Origin: Deltaproteobacteria bacterium
Lineage (GTDB): Bacteria; Myxococcota_C; UBA6777
Direction of reading: 5' to 3'
Assembly: GCA_006226375.1 (NCBI GenBank)
Contig: SBHC01000075.1
Span: 1 to 64,000, forward strand
DNA: 64,000 nucleotides
In this document: piece by piece, positions 35,115-44,248 of the stretch
Layout of the letters: every line of letters starts with the position of its first letter
Numbering within the stretch: the first letter of the stretch is position 1
Program-made: the position numbers and the translations under genes
The notes under the pieces: model-generated
Seen by the model: only the letters and a program-made list of their open reading frames with translations
Databases searched by the model: none
Told to the model about the DNA's origin: nothing

Positions 35115-35316
35115 CCAAAAAACTCCTTTTCCAGCCCAAAGAATCCCAACACTCTACGCCCAAACCTGTCACTCCACAAACCAACACGGTTGGAGAAAAA
35201 ACAAGAGGTAGAGCGTTTGTGAGTGGTAAGAAACCGAGGGGATGAAAAAGTTCAGAGATGAAGGGATGAGAGAAGCAAGGGAGGCAAGGTTTCAGGAAGG
35301 AGAAGTAGGGGTAGCT

Positions 35317-36510
35317 CTACTGCATGGTGTTGAGAGCGCCTTGGATGGTTGAGCCAACACCTGTGCCGTTGGAGGTAATTTCTTGCCCGTTGTGGAACAT
35401 GTTGAGCGACTGTTGGATACCCTGACGGAACGCGTTGGACGCATTGGCTCCAGGTGTGTAGTTGTAGGTAGCGCTCGTGGAGTTGTTATCGACAACGAAC
35501 CCTTGGCCGGTTTGGGTGTCTTCAATGCCCAAAAGCATGTGGGCCCCGTCGCCACCGCTCACATAACCGTATTGGGTTTGGTAACGTCCACCTTGGATAC
35601 CATCGGTCACTTCACGGGCAATGGCGGCGTAGCCATCGCAGTCGATGACCTTTCGACCACCGCCGTCACGCAAGGTCGAGTTCTGGATGTCATCGACGTT
35701 GGGAGGGTTGGTCCAGTTGTTGCTGTACCCTACGTTGTGACCGTGTGTATAGAACTGGGTCATGTAGTCATTGAGTTCACGCTGAACTCCGCTGGAACCT
35801 TCTTGACCAGCGACGTGGTCCATGTACGCCCGCACATCTTGGAGGTTGTTGGGATCAACAGGCCGGCCCAATGCGTTGGTCATCCGACCTTCGATGCCAG
35901 CCTGGTTGGCGCGACGTAGAAACGCATCCGAAACGCCAGTCTCAAAGACACTTCCAGGTGTAGCCCCGCGGACGTTACCGTTTTGGTAACACTGACCACC
36001 GTTTGAGTTCACTCGCTCAGGGCAGCCAGCCGTTTGTGTCGCCAGATTCTGGTAGAAGTCTTGCACACTTTCGGGAGAAGCACCGTTCGCGCGAAGCTGC
36101 TGGGCATGAGCTTCAGCCTGACGAACAGCCTGGTCACCGTTGATGTTTCCACCGTTAAGGTCTTGAGCAATGCGATTGGCCTCAGCCGTGGAGTCCACGC
36201 TCATTTGCGCAACACCCTGGCTTTGGTTCAGAGGTGCGTTGGACAGGGGACGCGCTGTTGTGGTGCTTTGCGAACCGTTGACATTGGGGGCAACCAAGGT
36301 GCGCTGTACCGAATTGCGGGCTGGGGTTCCAGGAGCTTTCGCAATCAACTGTTGCCCTGCCCGATTGTTCGTTTCGTAGCGATTCGCTGAAGGCTCTCCA
36401 ATCGTACGCGGCTGAGAAGTCGAGGGAGACTTCGCGGCTTGGTCGACTTTGGGAGCTTGAACTACAGAGGGGTTGAACTGACGACTTTGGTTGTTGATGG
36501 AAGTAGACAT
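35317..36510 (-). CDS. Signal-less protein with cysteine-protease-like (transglutaminase-type) C-terminal domain
   Basis: Protein of 397 residues. Residues 1-110 are a polar, low-complexity stretch rich in Asn, Gln, Ser, Thr and Pro with no signal peptide. A helical part (about 110-260) follows. The C-terminal domain (about 265-397) has the order of a papain/transglutaminase-like triad: Cys291 in IDCDGYA, His324 in GAHMLLGIED and Asp341 in FVVDNN. Catalysis and fold are inferred from these residues only. GAGGAG is 9 bases before the ATG. A CRP-type box lies about 100 bases upstream. The layout parallels the protein at 60906, and both may be exported by a non-Sec route. Confidence 0.62.
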   Translation of the reverse strand: MSTSINNQSRQFNPSVVQAPKVDQAAKSPSTSQPRTIGEPSANRYETNNRAGQQLIAKAPGTPARNSVQRTLVAPNVNGSQSTTTARPLSNAPLNQSQGVAQMSVDSTAEANRIAQDLNGGNINGDQAVRQAEAHAQQLRANGASPESVQDFYQNLATQTAGCPERVNSNGGQCYQNGNVRGATPGSVFETGVSDAFLRRANQAGIEGRMTNALGRPVDPNNLQDVRAYMDHVAGQEGSSGVQRELNDYMTQFYTHGHNVGYSNNWTNPPNVDDIQNSTLRDGGGRKVIDCDGYAAIAREVTDGIQGGRYQTQYGYVSGGDGAHMLLGIEDTQTGQGFVVDNNSTSATYNYTPGANASNAFRQGIQQSLNMFHNGQEITSNGTGVGSTIQGALNTMQ

Positions 36511-36601
36511 GATATGTTCTCCTCTCAAGTAGGTTTGTTTTCCTGTTTGAACTGGAGTCAATATCGGCCGCAGCTACGGTTGTTTCCACTTTTTTGGGTT
36601 T

Positions 36602-36617
36602 TGTGCGAAAGATCACA
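36602..36617. promoter_or_regulatory. CRP-type box (9 of 10 matches) upstream of the protease-like gene
   Basis: TGTGC-GAAAGA-TCACA matches TGTGA-N6-TCACA at 9 of 10 positions and lies 92-107 bases before the ATG at 36510 on the minus strand. Weaker relatives occur at 36625-36640 (CGTGA-N6-CCACA) and 36655-36670 (TGTGA-N6-CTACA). Confidence 0.45.
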
Positions 36618-36794
36618 GCGCCCTCGTGACAGAGTCCACAGAGGCAACCCTGTTTGTGAGCTTTGCTACATTTCATTTGTAGAACCTCTCACAAAGACGA
36701 CGGGAGCAAAACCCTCCCACCATCGAAGTCTAGGTTGATCACGAACAATGATCCCAGGGAAAGACGGGAGCATGATCAAAACACAAGAAGACGA

Positions 36795-38279
36795 TCACCG
36801 AGGAACAGCCTCGTTGTAGAACTCTTGAGCGTCTTGTTGGAACGCTTTTCGGGATTCCTCCCACACATAATACATGTGACCGCCGTGGTAATTCCGTAGC
36901 GAAAAGTTCTTCTCAAGAACAGGCGGAAGGTTCATGTGTCCAGCGAGTCTGGCAGAGGAGAAGTAAGGAGTCACCAGATCCTGGAACCCATGGGTGATCA
37001 TCACCTTCATGTGGGGATTCAGAGCCATACCGTAGCGCAACTCATCCATAGAGCCGACGGTTTCCTGGACAAAATGCTTCCTGGTTTTGTCATCCCAAGT
37101 TTGGTTGGCTTTCATGTTGATCAGGTGGTAATCCAACGCAGGGTTGACGTCCAGTCGCTCACGGAGCAGCGCATTGATTCCTGATTGAAAGACTCGTTGG
37201 GTTGCGAACAATGCAGGATCTGGACCTTCAAACGAGTCACGGTTAGAGAAGGGGTCGTAGCCTGTCATCGTAGCATCATGCAAACCACACACCCAGCCGT
37301 CCTCGCGAAGCAGCTCGCGCCGGAACTTATCGATGTTCACGCGCCCTTTTTGTTCTGCGAGCAGCGAAGCAGACAAGCCTACCCATTTCGACATCTCTGC
37401 GTACACAACGTCACGTTGTTCCAAGGGCATCGCTTCGCCTAACAACAACATGGGGAGAAACTGCTCCCGTGCGAACGTTTCGGCTTTCTCCAAGAAGTCG
37501 GAGAACTCCAACGAGAGCAACGAATCATCCGCTTTTTTGTGGAAGTAAGCAGAAGCCGCCATTGAGGGAAACGTATCACACCAATACAGGACGTTGTAGT
37601 CGGTACCTGTGAGGGTAGCGAGTTCAATCGCGGGGGAGATTAACATCGCACCGTTAAGGCCGATTCCATACTCCTCTTGAAGCACTCGAACCATCTTCGC
37701 GACGCGGAAGCCACCGTAGCTTTCTCCCGCAAGAAACACAGGAGACGTCCAACGTTTGTGTTTCGAGAGGAAACCCTGAATCAACTCACCCAAACTTTCC
37801 AGGTCTCGGCGAACTTCCCAATACTCTTGCGGGGAGGCAGAGCTTTTCTTTGGTTCCTTCCCTTCTTCACCTTTTTCGTCTTCGATCAGTCGACTGAAAC
37901 CAGTCCCAATGGGATCCACAAAGACAAGGTCGGTGAACGAAAGCCAGGTCTCTTCGTTGGGAACAAGCTGAACGGGAGGAGGCAAGGGTTCACCATCGGC
38001 CGAAAACGCCGCACGCCAGGGGCCGAGCGCTCCGACATGCAAGTAGGCAGAAGCCGCACCAGGTCCACCGTTAAACACAAAGGTAACAGGTCGCTTGGAA
38101 GTGTCCTCCCCTTTCTTAAGATACGCGACATGAAACATACGGGCTGTGGGTTTGTCCTCCTTGCGAAGGACCATCCACTCCGACACCGTCCGAAATTCCA
38201 AGGGATGCTCAAGCTCATTAAGAGAATGTTGGGTCTCTGCTCCAACGAAGACCTGCTCTGCCGTATGGGATTCACTCAT
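36795..38279 (-). CDS. S10-family serine carboxypeptidase-like peptidase
   Basis: Peptidase of 494 residues. S10 landmarks in order: NGGPGAAS (oxyanion hole, 70-77), GESYGG with Ser187, then Asp in HGFQDLVTP and His in YHGGHMYY near the end. S10 enzymes remove C-terminal residues from peptides at acidic pH. No signal peptide is present, so this copy seems cytoplasmic, unlike secreted fungal and plant enzymes; bacterial S10 proteins of this kind occur in Myxococcota. The ATG at 38279 has AAGGA 6 bases upstream. It is monocistronic, with a large non-coding gap upstream. Confidence 0.86.
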   Translation of the reverse strand: MSESHTAEQVFVGAETQHSLNELEHPLEFRTVSEWMVLRKEDKPTARMFHVAYLKKGEDTSKRPVTFVFNGGPGAASAYLHVGALGPWRAAFSADGEPLPPPVQLVPNEETWLSFTDLVFVDPIGTGFSRLIEDEKGEEGKEPKKSSASPQEYWEVRRDLESLGELIQGFLSKHKRWTSPVFLAGESYGGFRVAKMVRVLQEEYGIGLNGAMLISPAIELATLTGTDYNVLYWCDTFPSMAASAYFHKKADDSLLSLEFSDFLEKAETFAREQFLPMLLLGEAMPLEQRDVVYAEMSKWVGLSASLLAEQKGRVNIDKFRRELLREDGWVCGLHDATMTGYDPFSNRDSFEGPDPALFATQRVFQSGINALLRERLDVNPALDYHLINMKANQTWDDKTRKHFVQETVGSMDELRYGMALNPHMKVMITHGFQDLVTPYFSSARLAGHMNLPPVLEKNFSLRNYHGGHMYYVWEESRKAFQQDAQEFYNEAVPR

Positions 38280-38764
38280 GGTTTTTCCTTGTAATGAGGG
38301 GCCTGAATTCCGAGTTGGCAGGCATTGTACTCTCATCCTTTTCAACTGCAACCCCGTTATCCTCGAAGAACGACGACTGCACCTGTGTTCCAACACTGTC
38401 TTGACGCGTTGAGCAATTGTTGTACACTTGTTTAGTCTTTGGAATGATTGAGAACGTTTGCCAGTGGTGAATCCAGTACCAGCTACCGTAGAGCGGTGCA
38501 TCGCAAGCTCTTGTATCCGCTCATCGCATGCAAAAAGAAGGGTAAGACAGCAGCTTCAGTCCTCAGCAAGAAGAGAAATCCATGACTGCAGACTCAACCC
38601 ATAAGCATCTTCGACTTTCACAAGTTTGATGACATCCTGCGATGTGGCCAACAACACACAGCCAGCCAACTCAAGAACTTGCGCTTTGACCACACGATGC
38701 AAGAGTTCAAGCCTACGAACGAATCAAAGCCACAATACAAGTGCAAGTAAGATCTTAACCGTCC
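38280..38764. other. Large intergenic region between divergent S10 peptidase and HTH_42 genes
   Basis: 485 bases. It holds the promoters for both neighbours, a short palindrome GTGTT-CC-AACAC at 38385-38396, and a possible decayed reading frame at 38496-38750 described separately. No RNA gene was recognised. Confidence 0.5.
38496..38750 (+). pseudogene. Possible decayed coding remnant
   Basis: A frame of 85 codons from GTG 38496 to TAA 38750 is interrupted by one TGA at 38583-38585. The downstream 54 codons (starting SIFDFHKFDDILRCGQQH) have a high share of C or G at the third position, like the real genes around it, which suggests past coding. No family was recognised and there is no good start. 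It may equally be chance. Confidence 0.2.
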
Positions 38765-39919
38765 ATGAAAGAGAAGGAGTTTGGTGAACGAATGATGGAA
38801 ATGAATGCGAACCCCGAGCAAGTCCGTTGGTTTCGACTCAAGCGGTCAGGGTTGTTGAATCCCTTTGCCTCCATGACGGAAGCAACCCAAGCGTTGATGG
38901 GAGTCCAGGCCCAGATCCTTCCCGCAGCAGGTGTGTCATTGTGGAACCGAACAACCGAAGCCACAACTTACAACCAAGTGCTGTCTGCCTTGTTTGAAGA
39001 CAAGAACTTGGTGAAGCTATGGGGCCAGCGAGGAACCCTTCACCTGTACGACAGTCAGGATTGGCCGCTCGTCTACAGTGGATTTACGGATCGACGGAGT
39101 TGGTGGGAGCACAAAACGGTCAAAGAAGGCGGCGACCTTGAAGAATTCCGCCGAACGGTCCGTCAACTTGCAGACTTGCTCGCCGAGAAGACAAGCCTCA
39201 CACGGACCGACTTGAGAGAGTCTGACATCCCCTTGAACCAATTCTTGCTCTCTTCCTGGGGAGGGATCTTCCATGAACTCGTTCGAGGAGGACACGCTTG
39301 CCACGGCCCGTCTCGCGGCAACGAAGGCTCCTTTGTCCACAGGGAGTCCTGGATTCCCGATCTGGAGTGGGAGCCCGTCCCCTCCATGGAGGCGCACAAA
39401 GAGTGGTCTCGTCGTTATATCCGAGCGTATGGCCCAGCTTCACTGCAAGATCTGGCGTATTGGCGTGGAGTACCGATGAGGGATGTGAAACAATGGACCC
39501 AACAATGGGAAGAGCCGCTCGTTCAGGTCCAGGTGGAAGGGGAAGACCTCTTGCTCCATGAAGACGATGTTGACGAGTTGCTGGAAACGCCTCCACCGGC
39601 CAAAGATTGGCCTCTTTTGATGTTGTACCGGTTTGACCCGCTGCTCCTGGCTCACCCCGACAAGAGCTGGCTCCTCGACCTCACATACAAAGCCAACGTT
39701 TGGCGAAAGGCCGGCCACATCGAAGGCACCCTTCTCAAACACGGTCGGATCATTGGAACATGGAAGTACAAACGACAGAGTGGAAGCTTCAGGGTACTCG
39801 CCGAGCCCTTCACTCGTTTTACAAAGAGAGAAGTCCAATTTTTACAGAAGCGTGGGACAGAGTTGGCCGAGTTCTTTGAAGCAGAGTGGGGAGGATTGGA
39901 CGTTGAAGAAACATCGTGA
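38765..39919 (+). CDS. Winged-helix DNA-binding protein (HTH_42 / YcaQ-AlkX-like)
   Basis: Protein of 384 residues of the HTH_42 family, whose studied members (YcaQ/AlkX, AlkZ) are DNA glycosylases acting on alkylated or cross-linked bases. Family features seen: ATQALMGVQAQIL in the N-terminal wing, WGQRGTLHLYDSQDW (the RGT/HL motif), IRAYGPASLQDLAYWRGVP and the C-terminal LLMLYRFDPLLLAHPDKS and GTWKYKRQSGSFRV. Several ATGs exist in the first 15 codons; the first is used. No operon partner. Whether it is a repair enzyme here is inferred from family only. Confidence 0.82.
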   Translation: MKEKEFGERMMEMNANPEQVRWFRLKRSGLLNPFASMTEATQALMGVQAQILPAAGVSLWNRTTEATTYNQVLSALFEDKNLVKLWGQRGTLHLYDSQDWPLVYSGFTDRRSWWEHKTVKEGGDLEEFRRTVRQLADLLAEKTSLTRTDLRESDIPLNQFLLSSWGGIFHELVRGGHACHGPSRGNEGSFVHRESWIPDLEWEPVPSMEAHKEWSRRYIRAYGPASLQDLAYWRGVPMRDVKQWTQQWEEPLVQVQVEGEDLLLHEDDVDELLETPPPAKDWPLLMLYRFDPLLLAHPDKSWLLDLTYKANVWRKAGHIEGTLLKHGRIIGTWKYKRQSGSFRVLAEPFTRFTKREVQFLQKRGTELAEFFEAEWGGLDVEETS

Positions 39920-39954
39920 GAGCGGGACGTTTGGAAGAAAGAAGGCGATGCAAG

Positions 39955-40395
39955 TTACCAGGAGCCGGTGTTTTTCATAGAAGCCCAAGGTTCTTGAGCA
40001 GGAAGGGGGTCACCTTCCTGAAGCAGCTCAATGGAGATACCGTCCGGCGAACGGATGAAGGCCATGTAACCATCGCGGGGGGGACGATTGATTGTCACGC
40101 CTGCATCCATCAATGATTGACACAGTTCGTAGATGTTATCGACACGATAAGCAAGGTGACCGAAGTTGCGGCCGCCAGTGTACTCTTCCGGATCCCAGTT
40201 GTAGGTAAGTTCAAGCATAGGAGCTTGGGTTTCGTTGGCTTGCTCCAGATCTTTGGAAGCGGCAAGGAAAATCAAGGTGAAGCGGCCACGTTCACTCTCG
40301 CGACGTCGAACCTCCACCATCCCAAGTTTGTTGCAGTAAAAGTCAAGAGACTTATCCATGTCTTGAACGCGAACCATCGTATGCAAATATCGCAT
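39955..40395 (-). CDS. gloA: Lactoylglutathione lyase (glyoxalase I)
   Basis: Metalloenzyme of 146 residues that turns the hemithioacetal of methylglyoxal and glutathione into S-lactoylglutathione, a detoxification step. All four metal ligands known from E. coli GloA line up: His5 (LHTMVRV), Glu62 (MLELTYN), His80 (GHLAYRV) and Glu123 (SIELLQE). The spacing to the last Glu is like the bacterial nickel-dependent type. The ATG at 40395 fits the canonical N-terminus; the frame is open further upstream without homology. Lies downstream of the PARG-like gene on the same strand. Confidence 0.93.
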   Translation of the reverse strand: MRYLHTMVRVQDMDKSLDFYCNKLGMVEVRRRESERGRFTLIFLAASKDLEQANETQAPMLELTYNWDPEEYTGGRNFGHLAYRVDNIYELCQSLMDAGVTINRPPRDGYMAFIRSPDGISIELLQEGDPLPAQEPWASMKNTGSW

Positions 40396-40522
40396 GCCTA
40401 TCTCTCTTTCGTTGGTAACCCAGAACCGGGTCAAGTGCATGAGTGGAATGAAAAGGAAGAAGTATTCGATGGTTTGTAACATACCTCAGCCCAAGAATCA
40501 TCCCAACCAAGAAAGAGAGAAG

Positions 40523-41363
40523 CTACTCGTCTTGCGAACGGCAGTGACCAAACTGCTGCAAGAATGGACCGATAAACTTTTGTTGTTTGGAGGAGTCGAG
40601 TATCGCAAAGGTAATGTGCTTAAACACTCCAACAAAGTCCCCCAACAGCTGCTCGGCGAACAACTCAGCCATCATCTCGGAGGGGTTTTGAAAGACTCCA
40701 CAGCCCCAAGCACCAAGGACAAGGCCGTCACAGTGATAGAGAGCAGCCAAAGACAGCACTTTTTTCATCCGTTTTCGACATCACAGCTTCGATCTGCGGC
40801 CACTTCGCCTCTTTTCGCTTCCGCACCACACCCGCGTTAACAGCAGGTGATGTCAAAAACGTACAGAGGTAGGGTTCAGCCAATAGCTCCCCAGCGTCAT
40901 TCCGAAACACAGGTACATCACTGGAGACAATCGCGTAATCTGAATAGAGACAAGAACGCATCGAGCGATGATAGGCGTACATTTGCTTGCCTTTCAAGCA
41001 GGCATAAAGACCGGAGGAGCGAGCCAATGACTCTTCCTGTGCCCGAGCCCCAGAGAGAAATCCACCGCCAGGGTTCTTGGCCGATGCAAAGTTCAGCACA
41101 CCCACTCGAAGCCCTCGCTCCACAAGCTTTTGTGCGGCATGCAAGGAGGTGTCGTTGCAGACCTCAAAGGTCGTAGGATGCTCTCCCACAGAAGGAAGAG
41201 ACACACTCCGTTCGGGTGAAAATTCTTCGGTCTCTTCCACAGCGTAGTCCAGTTGGGGTTGCAGGCTGACACGAGTTTCGTCGGGAAGGAGATAAAACCC
41301 TTGCTCCAAGATCTCCAACGTTTCATGACCAAGCTGAGCTGCGAGTTTTCGATTCAAATACAT
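40523..41363 (-). pseudogene. TIGR02452/PARG-like macrodomain-family gene with a frameshift
   Basis: Two overlapping minus-strand frames together make one protein of about 279 residues. The first (41363 down to 40728) has the family core VGVLNFASAKNPGGGFLSGARAQEESLARSSGLYACL, and the second (down to 40523) supplies the C-terminal block VLSLAALYHCDGLVLGAWGCGVFQNP. The switch point is an A6 run on the coding strand (T6 at 40760-40765): with five A residues the frame would be continuous as TDEKVLSLAAL. This is either a real mutation, a homopolymer error in the sequence, or slippage-based decoding. Related proteins act on ADP-ribose polymers or ADP-ribosylated targets. Start supported by AAAGGA upstream of 41363. 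Confidence 0.8.
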
Positions 41364-41540
41364 TCAACATCCTTTGAGGAGAAAGAGAGATGCTTTCCAT
41401 ACGAACGAAGCCTACGATCGTTCGGCCAAGCTTTATTCTGACGGCTACATTTCCAGGTTTGAAAAAAAAGACAGTGATACTTCCCTTGCTCCACGGTAGA
41501 ATTCTCGACGATTTCTATCTTAAAGTATTGGGGAGACATT

Positions 41541-41936
41541 ATGTTGCAAATGCTAGGAAGGCAGCGATGGGTTGTCCTGTGGCTGTCGTGTCTGATTTTG
41601 ATGTTGGGGTTGGCTTGTTCGAACGACCATCTGGCTGACTTTGGAGAGAGCTGCAAAATAAGTACGGATTGCAAGTCAACGGTTTGCGTTGGTGGTGAGG
41701 CCGGTGTGCAAACCCGTGTACCTTTCTGCTCCGAAGATTGCACAGGCAAGCAAACAGGCGACGAATGTGCCAATGGAGCAGGAAAATGTATCTCGAACCT
41801 CACCCGGTGGTGCTGGGTTCCGTGCACCTCTGATTCAGACTGTCAGGGAATCAACGCTCAGCGAGGAACTTGTGGTAAGATAACCACCAATGGAACCGAG
41901 ATACCCTTCAAGGTTTGTGTCTCTTCCGTCAATTAG
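41541..41936 (+). CDS. Cys-rich lipoprotein
   Basis: Lipoprotein of 131 residues: signal with lipobox LGLAC (Cys26), then a disulfide-rich mature part with repeated CxxxxDC units (ESCKISTDCKSTVCVGG, PCTSDSDCQG), the same kind of short module as in the MYXO-CTERM protease. GGGGAG is 5 bases before the ATG. Gene is divergent from the PARG-like gene and followed closely by the STAND/TPR gene, with the two translated regions 38 bases apart. Surface-located; role unknown. Confidence 0.68.
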   Translation: MLQMLGRQRWVVLWLSCLILMLGLACSNDHLADFGESCKISTDCKSTVCVGGEAGVQTRVPFCSEDCTGKQTGDECANGAGKCISNLTRWCWVPCTSDSDCQGINAQRGTCGKITTNGTEIPFKVCVSSVN

Positions 41937-41974
41937 CGAGGCTACCATGCCGGAAGGATAAGGATCGCCAATCA

Positions 41975-43639
41975 ATGACATGGGATGACGCTGTCAAACA
42001 AATTCAAAACCAGTTGGAGCAGCGCAAACCCACCTTTTTTCTTGTGGAGAACCCCAACCAACTCCCCCACCTATTTTCAGCCCTTATCCAACACAAAGTA
42101 TCTGCCGTTCGACTCAGACCACCTCTTCCATGGGAGCCACTCGCGCCACTACGTCATCTCTGTGAGCACGCAGGTGGACAGTATCCAGGATGGGAAGAGA
42201 GCGATGCATTGTTACCCACTCTCATTCTTGGGGAAGCCGTTCGGCGAACAAGGTTCTACCTTCGCGTAGCAGAAGAGCTTTACGCGTCCCCGACGGTTGC
42301 CTTTGTCTCGCACGAAGAGATGCAAGCACCTCTTTGGGGAGATTTCCTTCGTTTTCTGCGAAACCATGGGGCCTTCCTCCCCCTGTGCTTTGTGTTGCAC
42401 TTGCCAGAGAATGCGCCGCCCTTACCTCGCGCAGTTCCTCTACCGCTGCAAGCGCCACCGGGCTCCCCTTTGGACCTCAAAGCCAAGGCTGCATTCGGTG
42501 CAGAACTTCCCAAAGTCCTCCGCTCTTATCTATCCCAATGTTTGGTGTTTGGAGACCGCTACCAACCTGAAGCAATGAAGGGCGTTAGCCGAGCCAATCA
42601 CACCCAACGGCTCAACGAGCTACGAGCTGCCGGCTTGTTTGATTTTGAGCTGCAGGTGGTGGCCGACCGGCTTGCTTCAGCGGGTCCTCTCCAACTTCCC
42701 AAGGGTGTAGCTTGGCGACGCAAAGCATTGGCCTCCCTCGAAGAAGACCGGCCCGCCGTTCGTCACTGGCTTCGGTATCACCGACAACCCGTGCTCAAGG
42801 CCAACAAAGAGTCACAGGCCCAAGAGTTGTGGTCAGCCGGGCAAGTCCTTCCGTTGGATCAGAGCTTGCAACGTGTTCCTGTGCCTAGCTCCCCAAGTGG
42901 ACAAGAAGCATACCTTGGAGCTTGTGTCCTGGAAGCTTCGTCCTTGGATGCCACCCCATCAACGCTTCCCACGCACAAACTTCGACCGCCCCATCAACAA
43001 CTGGCTCATGTCTTCCTTGGGGACCTCAGTCATCGCAAAAGTTTGGAAGACCTACAAAACTGGCTCGAAGAGTTGGTGCACATGGGAGCCAATGACGAGG
43101 CTGGGATGGTTGCATGTCGGCTGGCTCGCTGGCACCTGGGATGCGGAAGAGTTCAAGCTGTGTTTGGGCTGTTGAAACCCTACAAAGCCTCCAAGCCCTG
43201 GGCGATTCGATGGCTGGTAGAGACCATGTACGCAGAAGCGTTCTGCCAAATCCATCGCATGGACCTTGCACGAAGCTGCGTGGAACAAGCCGTTCAGGCC
43301 GCCCCACCCCCAATAGCTCCACCTCTGGTTGGTGAATTGCGCCTCCTCACAGCAAGGTTGCTCCTGGCTGACGGTCTCGCCGAAGAAGCACAGGTCCAAA
43401 TGAGCGAAGCCCGTCAACTGTTTTTGCAATCGGGTGAAGGCGTTCGTCTGGGTCGATACTTTGTACGAGTAGGTGAGTTGCACTGGAAGGCAGAGCGATG
43501 GGATGAAGCGAGAAACACCTTGAGCCGAGGACTCAACCTGTTTCGCCGCTACAACGACGGACTCGGCGTACAGGAAGCGCAGTTAAAGCTTGGATTAATC
43601 CTCCGCCAGGCCCCCTTCACCACGTTGTTTCCGTCATAG
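41975..43639 (+). CDS. Degenerate STAND-type ATPase-like protein with TPR-like C-terminus
   Basis: Cytoplasmic protein of 554 residues. The N-terminal 200 residues follow the layout of MalT/AAA_16 ATPases but without their nucleotide motifs: a P-loop position reads FFLVENPNQLPHLF, and the Walker B region, normally LEDLHWAD, reads VAFVSHEEMQAPLWGDFL followed by a strand FLPLCFVLHLPENAPPLP. Residues about 360-554 form TPR-like pairs (DEAGMVACRLARWHLGCGR, DEARNTLSRGLNLFRRYNDGLGVQEAQLKLG). It may act as a scaffold or regulator that lost ATP binding. No DNA-binding domain is seen. AAGGAT lies 10 bases before the start. Confidence 0.6.
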   Translation: MTWDDAVKQIQNQLEQRKPTFFLVENPNQLPHLFSALIQHKVSAVRLRPPLPWEPLAPLRHLCEHAGGQYPGWEESDALLPTLILGEAVRRTRFYLRVAEELYASPTVAFVSHEEMQAPLWGDFLRFLRNHGAFLPLCFVLHLPENAPPLPRAVPLPLQAPPGSPLDLKAKAAFGAELPKVLRSYLSQCLVFGDRYQPEAMKGVSRANHTQRLNELRAAGLFDFELQVVADRLASAGPLQLPKGVAWRRKALASLEEDRPAVRHWLRYHRQPVLKANKESQAQELWSAGQVLPLDQSLQRVPVPSSPSGQEAYLGACVLEASSLDATPSTLPTHKLRPPHQQLAHVFLGDLSHRKSLEDLQNWLEELVHMGANDEAGMVACRLARWHLGCGRVQAVFGLLKPYKASKPWAIRWLVETMYAEAFCQIHRMDLARSCVEQAVQAAPPPIAPPLVGELRLLTARLLLADGLAEEAQVQMSEARQLFLQSGEGVRLGRYFVRVGELHWKAERWDEARNTLSRGLNLFRRYNDGLGVQEAQLKLGLILRQAPFTTLFPS

Positions 43640-43675
43640 AAGCCAACGCAGTGAGCGAGAACATGGTTTGTTTTC

Positions 43676-44248
43676 CTAGGGGCAGTATGAAAGAGCTGCT
43701 TCCAAGGGGGGACGCATTTGGAAGGGAAGATCTCCCTTCACTTTCCCCACCCACAAGAACCCAACAATCTCAAAGCGCGAGGAATCGACGTTGAGGAGTT
43801 CATAGGTCTCTGGAGAGCGAGTCACCCGCCCGGAGCCCCACTTGGTTTGGTAGCCTTTGGCAGCGAGGGCAATGGAAAAGTTTTGGATTCCACAACACAC
43901 AGCTGCGTAGTCTTCTCGCTGTCGGTAGTCATCGTCGTTTCGGGCACAACAGAATGCGACGAGGGCAGCAGGATGGATCATCTTCTGCTGGAGCTGCTCT
44001 TCCATTTTGGCCAACTCTGCATCTGTCGGAGGAGTCGCTCGTTTGGCAAGGGCTTCTTGTTTCTTTTGTTCCTTGAGAGCTTGACGAGACTCTGGACCCA
44101 CGATCACAAACTTCCAGGGGAACGTGAGCTTGTGATTGGGAGCCAGCATCGCCATCTGCAAGGCTTCTCGCAAGTCTTCATCGCTGATTGTACTGGGCTC
44201 ATAGGAATGAGCCGTTCGACGTTGGCGGATAGCTTCCAATGCGTCCAT
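43676..44248 (-). CDS. Nitroreductase-family flavoprotein
   Basis: FMN-dependent oxidoreductase of 190 residues. The family start AIRQRRTAHSYEP (FMN phosphate contacts by Arg/Arg/Ser) and LREALQMAMLAPNHKLTFPWKFVIV are clear, as is the later AAVCCGIQNFSIALAAKGYQTKW segment. NAD(P)H-dependent reduction of nitro or quinone compounds is usual; the substrate is unknown. The ATG at 44248 has GAGG 9 bases upstream and is preferred to an in-frame ATG at 44287. Divergent from the FadL gene. Confidence 0.85.
   Translation of the reverse strand: MDALEAIRQRRTAHSYEPSTISDEDLREALQMAMLAPNHKLTFPWKFVIVGPESRQALKEQKKQEALAKRATPPTDAELAKMEEQLQQKMIHPAALVAFCCARNDDDYRQREDYAAVCCGIQNFSIALAAKGYQTKWGSGRVTRSPETYELLNVDSSRFEIVGFLWVGKVKGDLPFQMRPPLEAALSYCP

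Noticed and set aside
36663-36899. Plus-strand frames antisense to the S10 peptidase and its upstream gap
   Set aside because: Codon use and composition match a shadow of the real minus-strand gene; no start signal or family.
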